Source: Hesseltinella vesiculosa (Eukaryota; Mucoromycota; Mucoromycetes; Mucorales; Cunninghamellaceae). From it: a DNA stretch of 64,000 nt. Made by a program: the position numbers and the translations under genes. This document shows, piece after piece, positions 22,888 to 33,852 of this stretch; the first letter of the stretch is position 1; each line of letters starts with the position of its first letter. The notes beneath the pieces were generated by a model. It saw only the letters and a list, made by a program, of their open reading frames with translations, made no database searches and was not told the origin of the DNA. The DNA lies in contig MCGT01000045.1 in assembly GCA_002104935.1 (NCBI GenBank), forward strand, positions 62,001-126,000, in the 5' to 3' direction.

Positions 22888-24501
22888 TTATTCGCCCAAG
22901 GTCAAGGGAGGGAAAGGGTCCCGCAAACTCAAGACCAGGGTCAGATGTTCATGCGAAATATAGGCTTTGATGAAGCCATTAAAAATCAAATTGGCCATGG
23001 TCCATTCCACTTCTTCCATAGACAGGGGCAGGCCAACAAAAGTCAAAGCTACTTGGATATCATGCAACAGAATCTTTTTAGGCCTATCCAGCAGATGATA
23101 CCTATGAACCCACACACAGTAAAAAGGTGGTGAGCTTCAGCATGGCGAAATCCCTCTCACTTACACGCGATGGAAGAGGCGCCGGAGGGCAATGCTGCGG
23201 GCTCGTTCCACGGCAAAATAGGTGCCGTATTTAATAAAGGATTGCTCATTTTCATCCAGTGCATCCATAAACGCCCGGACATTGCCTGCCTTGATGGCGC
23301 TGGCCACACCACCATAGGTATCCCGGACGTTTGGGTATCGGTCCAGCAAAGCTGGGGATGGCAAAATCCCTCGAAGCATGCGGATAGGCACTAGCAAAAA
23401 CAGGATCATACTACCAAAAAAAAAAAAAGCGCTAATCAGCCGAGGTCGTCCCCCCCCCTTTTTTTTTTTTTTCCTCGTTACTCTTTGTGTTCCGTGGAGC
23501 GGATGGTGCATTTTCGAAAAGCTTCATGCAAAGCAATCTCAGCCTAAGCAAGAAATACATGAGCCTCGTTTTCAAATGTAGGATGTAGTCTCGGTTTTCA
23601 CCTGGGCATAGTTTTGCTCGGCAAAGGCCAAGCGGCCGCTGTAATACAGATAGGTGACTTGATCACCTTTGGGGAATTCATAAAATTCAGGTAGCTCGGC
23701 CACTTTGATGGCCTTGGTAACATTAGTGCAAAGATTCAGTTGGCCCAGCTAGACAAGGAAGAAAAAAAAAATCAGGATTCAGCATGATAGGAGAGGTGAG
23801 CTTTTTTTGTACCTTGATATAGACCCCAAGCAAAATCCCACTGAGACGATAGACACCCCATTTCTTTGAGCCACGAAGCTGCATACGGTCATTGATACAA
23901 ATGGAAAACGACTTACTTATGAGGGTTGCAGCTGTCTTTAGGTACCTGTCCTTGTTTTCTTCTTCGCCCGTCATTGCTTCCATTTGTCGATCCGCCTATA
24001 AAATGTTACATCACAAGTGAGTGATCATTCTGACCAAATTATTTTTTTTTACCTTGCTTGCAATGTACTGAAAGTCTTGCATAAAGACATAGAGCACGTG
24101 TAAACACCAATTATCCCAATCACGCATTGAGTTTTGGAACAATCTAATGAAATTGGTTAATGGCCAGGATCGCAGAGGGTTTTAAAAATAGACTTACATG
24201 ACGAGTTCTTTCTGTTTTTCGTAAGCATTGACAAAACGGAGTTCATGATAGTCGATAGCAGCTTCGATATGGTATTCCACGATCTGCTGCCAAGGCTCGG
24301 GCAGTTTGTGATAATGAAAACGGTGCTGTTCAAAAAAGAGCGATGAGACGTTGATGAAGGAAAAAAAAGAAGTAGCTTTACCGATTGGGCAATGACATTG
24401 GATGTAGCAGCACCTCGAAGAGACATCAATGCAGGTAATTCACGACCGCCATGTTTGTTCGCAATATAATGGTGAATCCTTTCAATGTATGCCTGGCTCA
24501 T
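22888..24501 (-). CDS. THP1: PCI-domain protein, THP1/PCID2 family
   Basis: Eight exons (24501-24382, 24325-24198, 24143-24053, 23995-23813, 23748-23602, 23543-23482, 23410-23165, 23101-22888) join in frame to 396 aa, matching human PCID2 (399 aa). Diagnostic segments: LRGSKKWGVYRL, LGQLNLCTNVTKAIK, QVTYLYYSGRLAF, MILFLLVPIRMLRG, and the C-terminal winged-helix part ANLIFNGFIKAYISHEH ending DPFPPL. This is the TREX-2 subunit that couples transcription to nuclear mRNA export; the PCI domain occupies about residues 210-390. The family also includes CSN12-type proteins, but the C-terminus fits THP1/PCID2. The gene shares a 121-bp divergent promoter with CLP1. Confidence 0.93.
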
Positions 24502-24622
24502 CTCTCTTGGAATCGACACTAGAAAAAAAAAGGTGAAGAAAAAGAAAAAGCGCAGTGTCCACTCTTTTTTTTTTTTCTTTCTTTTTTTTTTCCACACCCA
24601 CCCCTTACCACAGCACATCTTA
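24502..24622. promoter_or_regulatory. Compact divergent promoter, THP1 / CLP1
   Basis: 121 bp between the two start codons; contains A9-A10 and T9-T11 tracts. Both products act in nuclear mRNA processing/export, so shared control is plausible (inference). Confidence 0.55.
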
Positions 24623-26240
24623 ATGGTAAGCTCCTGCGTCTCTTCTACAGATCGTCCTTGTTCTTTGACAAGGATCATGAGAAAAAAAAAGAGCACTGAC
24701 TTTTTGAATGTGTGTTTAATGTAGACGGATTCCTTGCCACCGCGAACGGTGGTGCTAGAGCCAGACAGCGAGTTTCGATTCGAAGTGGATTTCAAAAACA
24801 ATGCGTCCATCAAGGTTAGCCTTTGTGACGCTGAACCCATTAAACTGAATCGATTTTTTTTTCTTGTTTGGGAATAGCTGATCAAAGGCACAGCCGAGAT
24901 CTTTGGTACTGAACTGGCTGAAGGCAATGAGTATTCATTCTGTGGCCGTAAAGCTGCCGTCTATACCTGGCATGGCTGTACGTTGGAAATCCAAGGCTCG
25001 TTTCTTGTAGAGTATACCGCCAACGAAACCCCTATGGTAAGCTATCTCAACGCACACCTTGCTATCCAAGACCTCCGTATCAAAGCGAAGCAAGCCAATG
25101 ACATGGGCCCAAGGGTAAGGAAGAAAAAAGAAGGACGGCCATAGCTGAAACGCCGTCTTTTTCGTCCTAGATCTTGGTGGTGGGACCTCATGACGTAGGC
25201 AAAACCTCACTGTGCAAAATCCTTGCCAGCTACGGCTATCGTCAAGGTGAGAAGCCCTTGTATGTCTCTCTGGACACGGCAGAGGTAAGAAATAGTAAAG
25301 TCAGCAGAGAGCCCATGGTTTTCTTGTAGGGAGCGATCACCATGCCAGGAGCCGTGACAGCAACGACCATCAACCATTTACTGGATGTCGAGGAAGGCTT
25401 TGGTTCGTCAGCCACCACAGCCGCCATCGGCTCCGTGGCCGTGCCTCTGGCTTACTACTATGGGTACGAGAGCCCGGCGGACAACGTCAAGTATTACAAA
25501 CTGGTGACGGAAAAACTGGCAAGCACCATCCAACGACGGCTAGCGGCGGACGACGAGAGCCGGATCTCTGGCTCCATCATCGACACCTTTGGCCTTGTGG
25601 ACCATGTCGGCTATGAAGTGACGCAACACCTGGTCGACGTGTTTGCTGTGAATGTGATCATTGTGCTTGGCCACGAACGACTCTATAGCGACCTGACGAG
25701 GATTTACAACGATCGGCAGGACATCTCTGTCGTCAAACTGCACAAATCCGGCGGGGTCGTCGAACGGGATCGAGCCTTCCGAACACAGACCCAAAAGGCC
25801 AAGATCCACGAATACTTTTACGGCACCAGCAACTATGAACTTGCACCCTATTCCATGCTACTCAACTTCTCAGACCTCCATGTGTGGCGTGTAGGCGAAA
25901 CCGTCGCTCCCACCTCAGCCATGCCCATGGGCATGGATCCCCAGCAAGCCGAGTCGGAACTGGTCAAGGTGACCAACCTGGACATGTGCCTCCACTCCAT
26001 TCTGGCCATCCTTGACGCTGAAGATACCGAGACCGAAGAACAATTATTAGACAGCAACGTCTTGGGCTTCATCTACATGTAAGTTTATTTGTTTTTTTTT
26101 TATTCTTTTGACTCACATAGCTTTTCTGTAGTTCGGATGTCAATGAGAATACGCGCAAAATGACGGTGCTCTCACCGGCACCTGGCCGGTTACCCCGAAA
26201 TCATGTTTTGATGGGAGCATTCAAATGGCTAGAAACTTGA
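24623..26240 (+). CDS. CLP1: CLP1 polyribonucleotide 5'-hydroxyl-kinase-like mRNA 3'-end factor
   Basis: Six exons: 24623-24625 (only the ATG), 24725-24814, 24878-25114, 25171-25284, 25330-26078, 26132-26240; 433 aa (human CLP1 is 425). Family landmarks: AEIFGTELAEG, FVEYTANETP-type N-domain, Walker A GPHDVGKTSLCK at about residue 115, MPGAVTATTI, DVEEGF, GGVVERDRAFR, the EYFYG segment, and the C-terminal TVLSPAPGRLPRN. CLP1 is a subunit of cleavage factor I in pre-mRNA 3'-end processing and of tRNA splicing complexes. The start is unusual: no other in-phase ATG exists upstream of TDSLPPRTVVL, and an ATG|GTAAGC donor 99 nt upstream supplies a lone initiator codon with a good ACTGAC branch site in the intron. 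Confidence 0.9.
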
Positions 26241-26750
26241 TAGACCTTCATCGTATAAACTCGTTTGCTTGGATGACAAATCGATTCGTCAAAAAAAAAA
26301 GGAAGGCTCTCGTGCCTATTTTTCCAGCTCGTCGCAGCAAGCATTCTCTGCCAGCGGAGCATGATTATTCAGCAAGTATTTAAATTTCCTTCCTCGTTTT
26401 TTTTTTTTTCTGGTTTTTTTTTCTTTTCTCTTTTTTCATCCTTCGTTCAACTCAAGTAAGTCACCGTAACAAGCATTAGAAAAAAAGAGGCAGGCGAGAG
26501 TCATAGGCACAGTCATGAACGATACGATTCAATGGATGGATGCATCTTCTTTGGATGGATGGATGCATCCTTTTTTATTTACTCTTCGACCCATTTCCAA
26601 TCCCATCTCCTGTTTTCATCATTCAACAAAAGCAGCCCCGTCCATGCGAACGAGTCACCGCACGCACATTCGTTTCTATGACTCTTTCCTGCCATCCCTT
26701 CTACTTCCATCGTCTTTATCGACTCACTCCTTTTTCAAAAAAAAAATAGA
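26241..26750. other. RPL10 promoter, leader and probable 5'-UTR intron
   Basis: The segment has a T-rich stretch (26399-26440), then CTCAA|GTAAGT at 26456 and a TAG at 26747-26749, one base before the RPL10 ATG, outlining a 294-nt leader intron. Leader introns are common in ribosomal-protein genes. Two copies of ATGGATGGATGCATC-like sequence (26532-26546 and 26555-26570) lie inside it. Confidence 0.5.
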
Positions 26751-27398
26751 ATGGGTCGTCGTCCTGCTCGCTGCTACCGTTACTGTAAGAACAAGCCTTA
26801 CCCCAAGTCTCGTTACTGCCGTGGTGTCCCTGATGCCAAGGTCAGAATTTTTGATTTGGGCCGCAAGAAGGCTCATGTCGATGACTTCCCCCTGTGTATC
26901 CACTTGGTTTCCAACGAATACGAACAATTGTCTGCTGAAGCTCTTGAAGCCGGCCGTATCTGTTGTAACAAGTACATCACCAAGACCTCTGGTAAGGATT
27001 CCTTCCACATGCGTATCCGTGTCCATCCCTTCCACGTGACCCGTATCAACAAGATGTTGTCTTGTGCTGGTGCGGATCGTCTGCAAACCGGTATGCGTGG
27101 TGCTTTCGGTAAGCCCAACGGCTTGGTTGCTCGTGTCAACATTGGTCAAGTCATCTTCTCTGTCCGTACCAAGGACTCTAACAAGGCCACTGTCATCGAA
27201 GCTCTCCGTCGCTGCAAGTACAAGTTCCCTGGTCAACAAAAGATCATCATTTCCAAGAAGTGGGGTTTCACTCCTCTCTCTCGTCAAGAGTACGTTGAAG
27301 CTCGTGCTGAAGGCAAGCTCCGTCCCGATGGTTGTTACGTCAAGTTTGTTCCCCAAAAGGGTCCTCTTGAAAAGTACTTTGCTATCGCCTCTGCTTAA
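26751..27398 (+). CDS. RPL10: 60S ribosomal protein L10 (uL16)
   Basis: 215 aa, intronless coding sequence. Starts [20 protein letters not shown] and carries the family core [13 protein letters not shown], the [20 protein letters not shown] catalytic-centre loop and [12 protein letters not shown]10 is loaded last onto the 60S subunit and contacts the peptidyl-transferase and P-site region. Codon use is strongly biased (GGT, CGT, AAG), as expected of a highly expressed gene. Overlapping AATAAA signals at 27407-27416 follow the stop. Confidence 0.98.
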   Translation: MGRRPARCYRYCKNKPYPKSRYCRGVPDAKVRIFDLGRKKAHVDDFPLCIHLVSNEYEQLSAEALEAGRICCNKYITKTSGKDSFHMRIRVHPFHVTRINKMLSCAGADRLQTGMRGAFGKPNGLVARVNIGQVIFSVRTKDSNKATVIEALRRCKYKFPGQQKIIISKKWGFTPLSRQEYVEARAEGKLRPDGCYVKFVPQKGPLEKYFAIASA

Positions 27399-27778
27399 AT
27401 TTTGGAAATAAATAAAAAATAGCCAAAAAAAAAAAAAAAAAAAATTACGCTCTCTATTTTCATTAGTACGCTTAACCTTTTTGCTTTCACAGATCCATTT
27501 TAAATTCTCAAATTCAAATTAATTTGAAAAGGGGGGCAAATGAGAGGTCAAAGATGCAATTTACTACGGTTTTTTTGTCGTAACAAAACCAGACCACTGG
27601 GAAACCCCATTCTCCTCTTCTTTTTACCTTTTCTCCTTTTCATTCTGTCTTTAAAGATGGCTTCTCCAGATATGATTTATTAGTTTTTTTTTTTTTTTTT
27701 TCTTTTGTTCTTTCTCGTTTTTATCGTCATTTCCTTTTCTTTCTTTCTCCACACTCTTTTTTTTTTAAAGTCTACACC
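27399..27778. other. RPL10 3' end and next leader
   Basis: AATAAATAAA right after the RPL10 stop and an A20 tract at about 27425-27444; then T17 near 27686-27702 in the pyrimidine-rich leader of the next gene. Confidence 0.5.
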
Positions 27779-29079
27779 ATGGTCAAGGCAATCTTGACCA
27801 TCCATTGCGTTATTGCATTCTTATGCTGTGTGGGCTTAAGTATCGATATGATTGCTGCCTTTCAAACGAGGGTAAACTACAAACGACCATGCAAATGGTG
27901 AGCTGACTTTTTTTTTTTGTCAACCAGTCACCGGCGGTCGAAATGCAACACTGGCAGGTAATTTTCCCACCTTTCTCTCGTCTCTTCAGGCATTGACTTT
28001 TTTGATAGTGCTGGGCATGGTTCTCCATGTACGTGCTGGGTATCTTTTTTGCAGTAGTCAATGCTATCCAACTAGGATACAACCAGTGTCTGGAAAAGAT
28101 ACACATCGCGTCAACCATTGTTTGTTTCCTTGCGTCCCTTGTCGCCTGCATTCTCCTGGATGACAAGACCCCACCTCACACGGTGGCCATCAGTCCCACT
28201 ATGCCGTTTCTCAGCCTTTATTTGCACTGCGATGCTTTTGATCCAGACCATGATCCCACCTATCCAATGCTGTACCAGCGCTGCATGCTCATGGATTCCA
28301 CTTGGCTGGCCGGTGTGCTTGTCACCTTGCTGTGGCTCTCGGCTACCTTCCTCTCCATCCAACACCACCGTCAACACAAACTCCGGCAGCACCAGGAGCA
28401 GACCGACAAACGTTTCTCATGGCTCAGCCCTGTCCCCGAGCGTAACACCCGTCGACCCAAAAACAAGCTCGAAACCTTGCCGTCTGCCAAGCTCGAACAG
28501 CCCTTTTCTTTCTCATCGTCCCTCGACACCATTGCTGTCGCGCCCCATGGCCTGCAACCCCCGCCAGCCTTGAACTCACCCTCTAAATCATCCCTGTCAG
28601 CGCGTATCTCGCAGCTGCACCATCACTTCACTTCGATCGACCTGACCAGCGCTGCCTCACAATTGCTGTCCTCTAATAACACCGCCCCCAGCTCACCCAG
28701 CGTTGCTAATAACGGTCTGATCCCCTTCTCTTACCTCCCCACCAAAGCCCTGCCCCCCTTGAAACGCGACAGCGACGACACCTTGTGCCTGCCCATCCAT
28801 GGCTCCAACTACATGCCGTCCTGCTCCCCCACCTTCTTGGATGAACCCCCACCCCCTTCACATCACAGCAGCATCCACAGCGATCATCTCAGCCTGCACC
28901 AACCTCTTGATGAAAAGCTCGAACTCTCGGGTGAATTGACCCAAATGGACTCTGTCGACTCCTTTTCCCGGAGACAGCTGGTCGCCAAATCCTGCCCTGA
29001 ATTCACAAAGAAGAAAGTCTTCCACATGGCTCGCCTCTCCTCCGATCTCAAGGGTGATGCCGCGTCCGTCCATTTTTAG
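27779..29079 (+). CDS. Unrecognised four-pass membrane protein with Ser/Pro-rich tail
   Basis: Three exons (27779-27871, 27928-27957, 28009-29079) give 397 aa. Hydrophobic segments at about residues 5-26, 43-64, 72-92 and 135-155 suggest four membrane helices with both ends in the cytosol; the remaining ~240 residues are hydrophilic, rich in Ser, Pro and His with several basic patches and phospho-site-like serines. The topology recalls tetraspan proteins such as fungal pH-sensing or cell-surface integrity factors, but no diagnostic motif (CCG, GLW) is present and I do not assign a function. The splice sites are canonical and the join restores a continuous hydrophobic second helix (CWAWFSMYVLGIFFA), which supports the model. 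Confidence 0.75.
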
Positions 29080-29382
29080 TCACTGCGCTTTTTTTTTTTT
29101 TTTTTTTGGTACATCCCCTTCTTCCGCTTGCTTAATACGTTTCTCTTCGTTGTCCTCGTGCACTACTATTCATATATATATATATTTATTTATCGTTTAA
29201 TACGTTAATAATGCCAAAAGGTAATTAAATTAGGATATGGTACAGATTTGGTATCGAAAAAAAAAGGAGATCAATGAGTGAAAGGAGAGCTGGCAACCGT
29301 AAACTATGCCGGCTTTGGAAAATTAAAGTTTGTGCCTGAGGATGATATAAGAGGGGCGAATGAATGTGACAATGGGTGAGAA
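29080..29382. other. Short convergent spacer
   Basis: T17 run near 29091-29107 and an (AT)n-like stretch at 29172-29186; 3' regions of two convergent genes. Confidence 0.5.
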
Positions 29383-29736
29383 TTAGTTGAAGCAATGGCA
29401 GTGATCATTGACGCACACGCCAACCCAGTCTTCGGAAAGGCCGAAACATACGGCATCACAGCCTTCGTGGTTGCTGTCCTGGCAAGTGCCGATACCGACC
29501 TCGGTGCAGTAGCAGGTGCCAAGCACACACAAGCCATTGTACATGGTATCGTTTGACGCTGGTAATTGTTTGTTTTGCAACTGACAAAAGTCTTGACAAG
29601 CCGCCATGGTGGAGTCGCTCAAAACAAATTCGTCCGAGCTGGCGTCGTAAGGGCACAGATCGTCCGTCGTTTCCACAGCCAACACAAGCCATCCTTGCAT
29701 TATCAGCAAAGCTACCCACAGACAGTACCGAAACAT
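29383..29736 (-). CDS. Small secreted cysteine-rich protein
   Basis: Single exon, 117 aa. Residues 1-21 form a signal peptide (MFRYCLWVALLIMQGWLVLA). The mature part holds twelve cysteines in pairs such as CVLGTCYC and CVNDHCHCF plus one possible N-glycosylation site (NDT), and no further membrane segment, so it is probably exported and disulfide-bonded. Fungal proteins of this size and make-up include surface proteins and effector-like molecules; I recognise no specific family. A second, differently patterned protein of this class lies at 48683-48991. Start at the ATG; an in-frame GTG sits one codon upstream. Confidence 0.78.
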   Translation of the reverse strand: MFRYCLWVALLIMQGWLVLAVETTDDLCPYDASSDEFVLSDSTMAACQDFCQLQNKQLPASNDTMYNGLCVLGTCYCTEVGIGTCQDSNHEGCDAVCFGLSEDWVGVCVNDHCHCFN

Positions 29737-31331
29737 CACGATGAACTATAAAGAAGAAGGAGGAAGAAAGAGTCGCTCTTCATTTTCGCCCCGGCTTTAT
29801 ATGGGGAAGTAAAGGACAATAAAAAAAATTAAAGTAGTACTCCGATATCGCCTTGTCACACAGTCCAAAATGGGGATTCTCACCTTTCCATTCAAAAACC
29901 TCTTTTTTAAACAATTAAAAAATCTATATCTTATGCGCTTCCCAGGCCAAAAGCATCCGCTATCTCATTTCGATGCAACATTTAGTGGTTTAAAAACGAG
30001 AAATAGGAAAGAAAACAACAAAGGCAGGGTCATTGCACTGACCGCTTGGAAAGAAAGAAAAAAAAGAGGTGCTGCAGGATACAATGGCGCCTTCCTTTTG
30101 GTTGTCCCATTGCAAAAAGGCAAAACGTAACCCAGGGATCCGTTCAAAGTTTAAAGAGAGCATGCACGAGGCAAATTGCCCAAAATCCATGCTGACGATT
30201 GGGTTACACAGGCCCTTTTTTGATCTTGGAAAAGAAGAACAAGCTGCTGGGAGTTTATAACCCAGTCCCATGGTGTTTCCACAAAAGAAGAATATGCGTG
30301 TGCGGCATGAAAACATTTGTAATGAGGTGCAGCGCGCAAAGAATTCCACACACGCCTGGAAAACAACCACTTGGCCACTTCTCTCTTTCTTATTTTTTTT
30401 TCGTTGTAAATTGCGCATGACAAACAATGTTACGTGACGCTGATCATTTTCTTGACATTCCCACCACCCACTTTCTTGTTCCGATGCCATACTCTCTCTT
30501 TTTTTTAATCACCACTGCCTTCCGCGGCGTCCTGAAATTTTTCCGCATGGTGGTATGCTTAAGTACCACGCTCTCCTGTCTTGTGAGAAGTTGACAAACG
30601 CTCGTCTGTTCAACGACATGTGATCATTCCTGCCAGAGACATCGAATTGGTAGGATGCATACTTTGGTGTCTGTCAAAAGTGCATTGACAAGTGTCAAAA
30701 GGGCCAGGTTTTTTTTTTTGGGCCGTGCTTTGACGACAAAAAAAAAATTAAAACATTAAAACACCGCTCTACTTTGTTTTTGGCTGTTTTTTTCACGGCC
30801 GACTTGACTTGTCTCAGTTTCACATGAGGCACAGGCATGAGTGCTTCTATAAAAAAAACATGACGAAAGAAAAAAATGACCGAAGGTTCAAAGTGGAACA
30901 AAAGCACGGGTTCGTTGGTGTTGCTAAGAGAAGAAAAAGCACCTGTGGATGGATCCTCATATGACTACGCCTTTGTCAAGAAAAGGGCAGAGTGTGTGAC
31001 ACATCGGCCAAGCCTGATCTGTTTTTGAAGCTGGATCATGTGACTCTGCGGTTGCATTTTTTTGGACACGTCCATCACCAAAAAGTCAGTGCAGAAATAA
31101 ATGGCCTACGTGTTTTGATTTCAATCGTACCCACCAACTGACTCGCTTGAAAAAAAAATGAGTTCACTGTCACATGATGTCTGTGACCTCACCTGTCTTG
31201 AAGCCGTGGGTTTTGATTGGCTGAATGCGGATCTCGGATCTTGGGTGAGGTCCCTTTCGCCTGTTTTTGAACTGTTTTTTTTTCTGCTTCCTTCTTTACT
31301 TTATTTTTTTTTTCATTGATCTTTTTTGGTA
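29737..31331. other. 1.6-kb spacer without a supportable gene
   Basis: Divergent region between the secreted-protein gene and choline kinase. Short frames on both strands have no recognisable content. A short perfect hairpin (GTGGTA...TACCAC around 30550-30570) and several A/T runs are present. The last ~100 bp before 31332 are T-rich leader. Confidence 0.5.
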
Positions 31332-32736
31332 ATGTCTGTTGATACCGTTAAACCTCAACGTCCAAAGCTTGCTCGACCCAAGTCTGGTAATTTTAAAGTA
31401 GCTACTTGTGAAACAGTGCTTGATCTCGTGTAAGATTTTGTTTATTTTGAACGTCGTCCTCTGACATTTTGATCCATTTTTTTTTTTTTTTTGCATTGCA
31501 CTAGTGAATTGAAAGGAGATGATTTACATAAAGCTGTTTTTAGCCTGTGCCATGAACTCTTTCCTGAATGGATCCCTCACAAAGATGACATGACGCTGGA
31601 TCGTGTGAATGGTGCTCTGACAAAGTAAAAAGTCTATTTTTTTGGGAGGGTTGCCTTTTTTTGATGCCAAGGCCGTCGTACTGATCTTTCCTTCTATTTT
31701 TTTTTCAGTGCTATTTTCTTTGTCAACTACAAGACCAGCCGAAAGTTATTACGAGTGTATGGCGTGGGAGCTGACGACTTTATTGACAGGGAAAAGGAAC
31801 TGATGTGGCTGGAGCGTCTGGGCCGGCTGAATCTTGGACCTCGTTTGCTGGCCATTTTTGGCAATGGTCGGTTTGAAGAGTACGTGCCTTCGCTGACCTT
31901 GCATCACGATGACCTGCGCGTGCCCGAAACATCCCGGCAGATCGCAGTGTCCCTGTCTCGCCAACACAGCTTGATCTCCATCTACCCTACGCCCGACACT
32001 GAAACGCTGGAGATCTGGAAGATCATAGAAAAGTGGTACCACATGCTACCTAGCGTCCTGCCCTTGGTCAAAGCCCGTTATCCCAGCTCGGAAGCCACTC
32101 TGAATGCCTTTGATTTCGATCGCCTGGGCCGTGAAATCAGTGCCTGCAAAGCCTTTCTCACCCATCACATCAAAAGCCCCGTCATCTTTGGTCACAATGA
32201 TGTAAGTAAACAACCACCGCACGTGCCAAACGATGGTGACCGTCGTCTCTTTATGCTTTTATTTTCGGTCAGATGGTCTCATTTTTTTTTCTGAACAGTT
32301 ACAATATGGCAACATCTTGAAACGTGAGGGCACGGGTGCCCTTGTCCTTGTGGACTTTGAATATTCCGGGTACAATCCACGTGGTTACGACATTGCCAAC
32401 CACTTTATGGAATGGCGCTATGACTATCACGGCGTCCATCCTGCTTTGTTTGCCTGCGAGTTTCCCACCCACGACGAACAGCGCAACTTTTTACAGGCCT
32501 ATATTGGCAGCATGAAAGATCTTGACCTGTACGACGGAACCTCTCTGGACGATCTGCAAAAGGAAGTACTTGCCTTTGTCATGACCACCCATTGCTGCTG
32601 GGGCATCTGGGGCCTGATCCAAGCTTCCCAGAGCGAAATCGATTTCGACTATTTTGCCTACTCGATGGAACGATTGGCTTGCTTCCGTCAAGAATATGCC
32701 AAATGGGATGTCGAGGTTGCCACCCTCTCCACCTAA
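31332..32736 (+). CDS. CKI1: Choline/ethanolamine kinase
   Basis: Four exons (31332-31429, 31505-31624, 31709-32201, 32299-32736) give 382 aa. Catalytic (Brenner-type) loop IFGHND|LQYGNIL is formed across the last splice site, and the metal-binding DFEYSGYNPRGYDIANHF follows, both hallmarks of choline/ethanolamine kinases. The N-terminal lobe includes TNAIFFVNYK and VYGVGADDFIDREKE. It makes phosphocholine or phosphoethanolamine in the Kennedy pathway of membrane lipid synthesis; the sequence alone does not settle which substrate dominates. Cytosolic, no targeting signal. Confidence 0.95.
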
Positions 32737-33852
32737 AAAAAAACACCACCCAACGCCTTTCCTCCTCTCCATTTTTCTGTATGATCTAGCCAATCCCTCC
32801 TTGTATACTTTTTTTTATATTCATACCAGATTTACATTAGTTGCACCCTCTCTTTCTCTTCTGTGTTGAGTCCGAATTATCTTTCACGCTAATTGTATCT
32901 ATCTTATTGTAATAAACATATTGAATAATCGAGTACCTCGTGCATGGATGAGCAGAGGCGGGAAGGGGATGGGGACCATATCTGGGGCCAAAGTGCCTAG
33001 ACATGGTGGGCGGAATGACATTTTGCAGACGAGGAAGCATAATACAATTGCGACCAGTTTAGCTAGAATGGCACGAGCCCAGGGAAAATACAAACAAGAC
33101 GCAGACTGACAATTTTTTACGCCTGGCGCTCTCTCCCAACAAAAAAAAAAATATTAAACCTGGGCCAAGTTGTTGACGGCACGACCTTGCCTAACCGGGG
33201 TTTTCTCTGCCGTTGCCATTTGGGCTGCCTTGGTGCCCGTGAGAAACCTCATTAGCGTGGTCACGCTGTAAGGTGTCATACAGCATGTTCATTCCGGTCC
33301 ATAACAACAATGTGCACATGTTAGACAAGCTCCTCTATTTCAATGTCCGCTGCTCGCAACCATGTGGCAACTGCATCAGTGTCCAGTGAAAAGAGAAACG
33401 TTCAAACAAGCTTCGCTCATACAACTAGCCGCTCTTGTCTCGTAAAAGGTAAGTGATTTCCTTGGATGTGCCTAGAACTCAAACGTCATCAAACGAAGCC
33501 TTTTCTTGAGAAAATCATTCATCAAGCTTATCTCGCACCTGCTGTATTCTTGTTTTCTGTGCTCTTGTCCATTGGTTGTTTTTATCACCACTAATCTCTT
33601 CCCCTTTCACTTTTCCTACCCTCATATACTCCTTCACTTTACAATGGAGTGAAATGAGCGTCGTTTTGTGGCCGATCCTCCCCTCCCTGAAAAAAAAAAG
33701 GCTGCTCCGCTGGATAGAACCCAGACTCACATCCCATGAACACAGCACTCGTAGTTTTAGTACACACCTCGCCCAAACCAAACTAACAAATAAAAAGGGA
33801 AAAAAATATTTTGGTCATGTTTTCTTTTTTTTTTTTTTGGAGGGGGGGGGGA
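32737..33852. other. Spacer with unresolved short frames
   Basis: Between choline kinase and the 3' end of the helicase gene. On the minus strand two open stretches (about 33280-33160 ending in an Ala/Gln-rich peptide, and about 33100-32890 with a hydrophobic run followed by a Pro-rich part) could be exons of a small protein, but the only join I can find needs a poor donor (GTTTAA) and lacks a clear start, so no gene is called. Confidence 0.35.

Noticed and set aside
23880..23917. GTAAGT inside the fourth THP1 exon as an intron donor
   Set aside because: Reading through gives sequence matching PCID2 (SKSFSICINDR then SKKWG); splicing there would break it.
26751..27444. RPL10 as a processed retrocopy (intronless, A20 tract after the stop)
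   Set aside because: Poly-A runs are common throughout this window, a normal leader intron and promoter-like leader appear to be present, and the codon bias and intact frame fit the main functional copy.
32900..33280. Small minus-strand two-exon gene downstream of SRS2
   Set aside because: The only join needs a GTTTAA donor, no start codon is convincing and no family is recognised; left as a note in the spacer.
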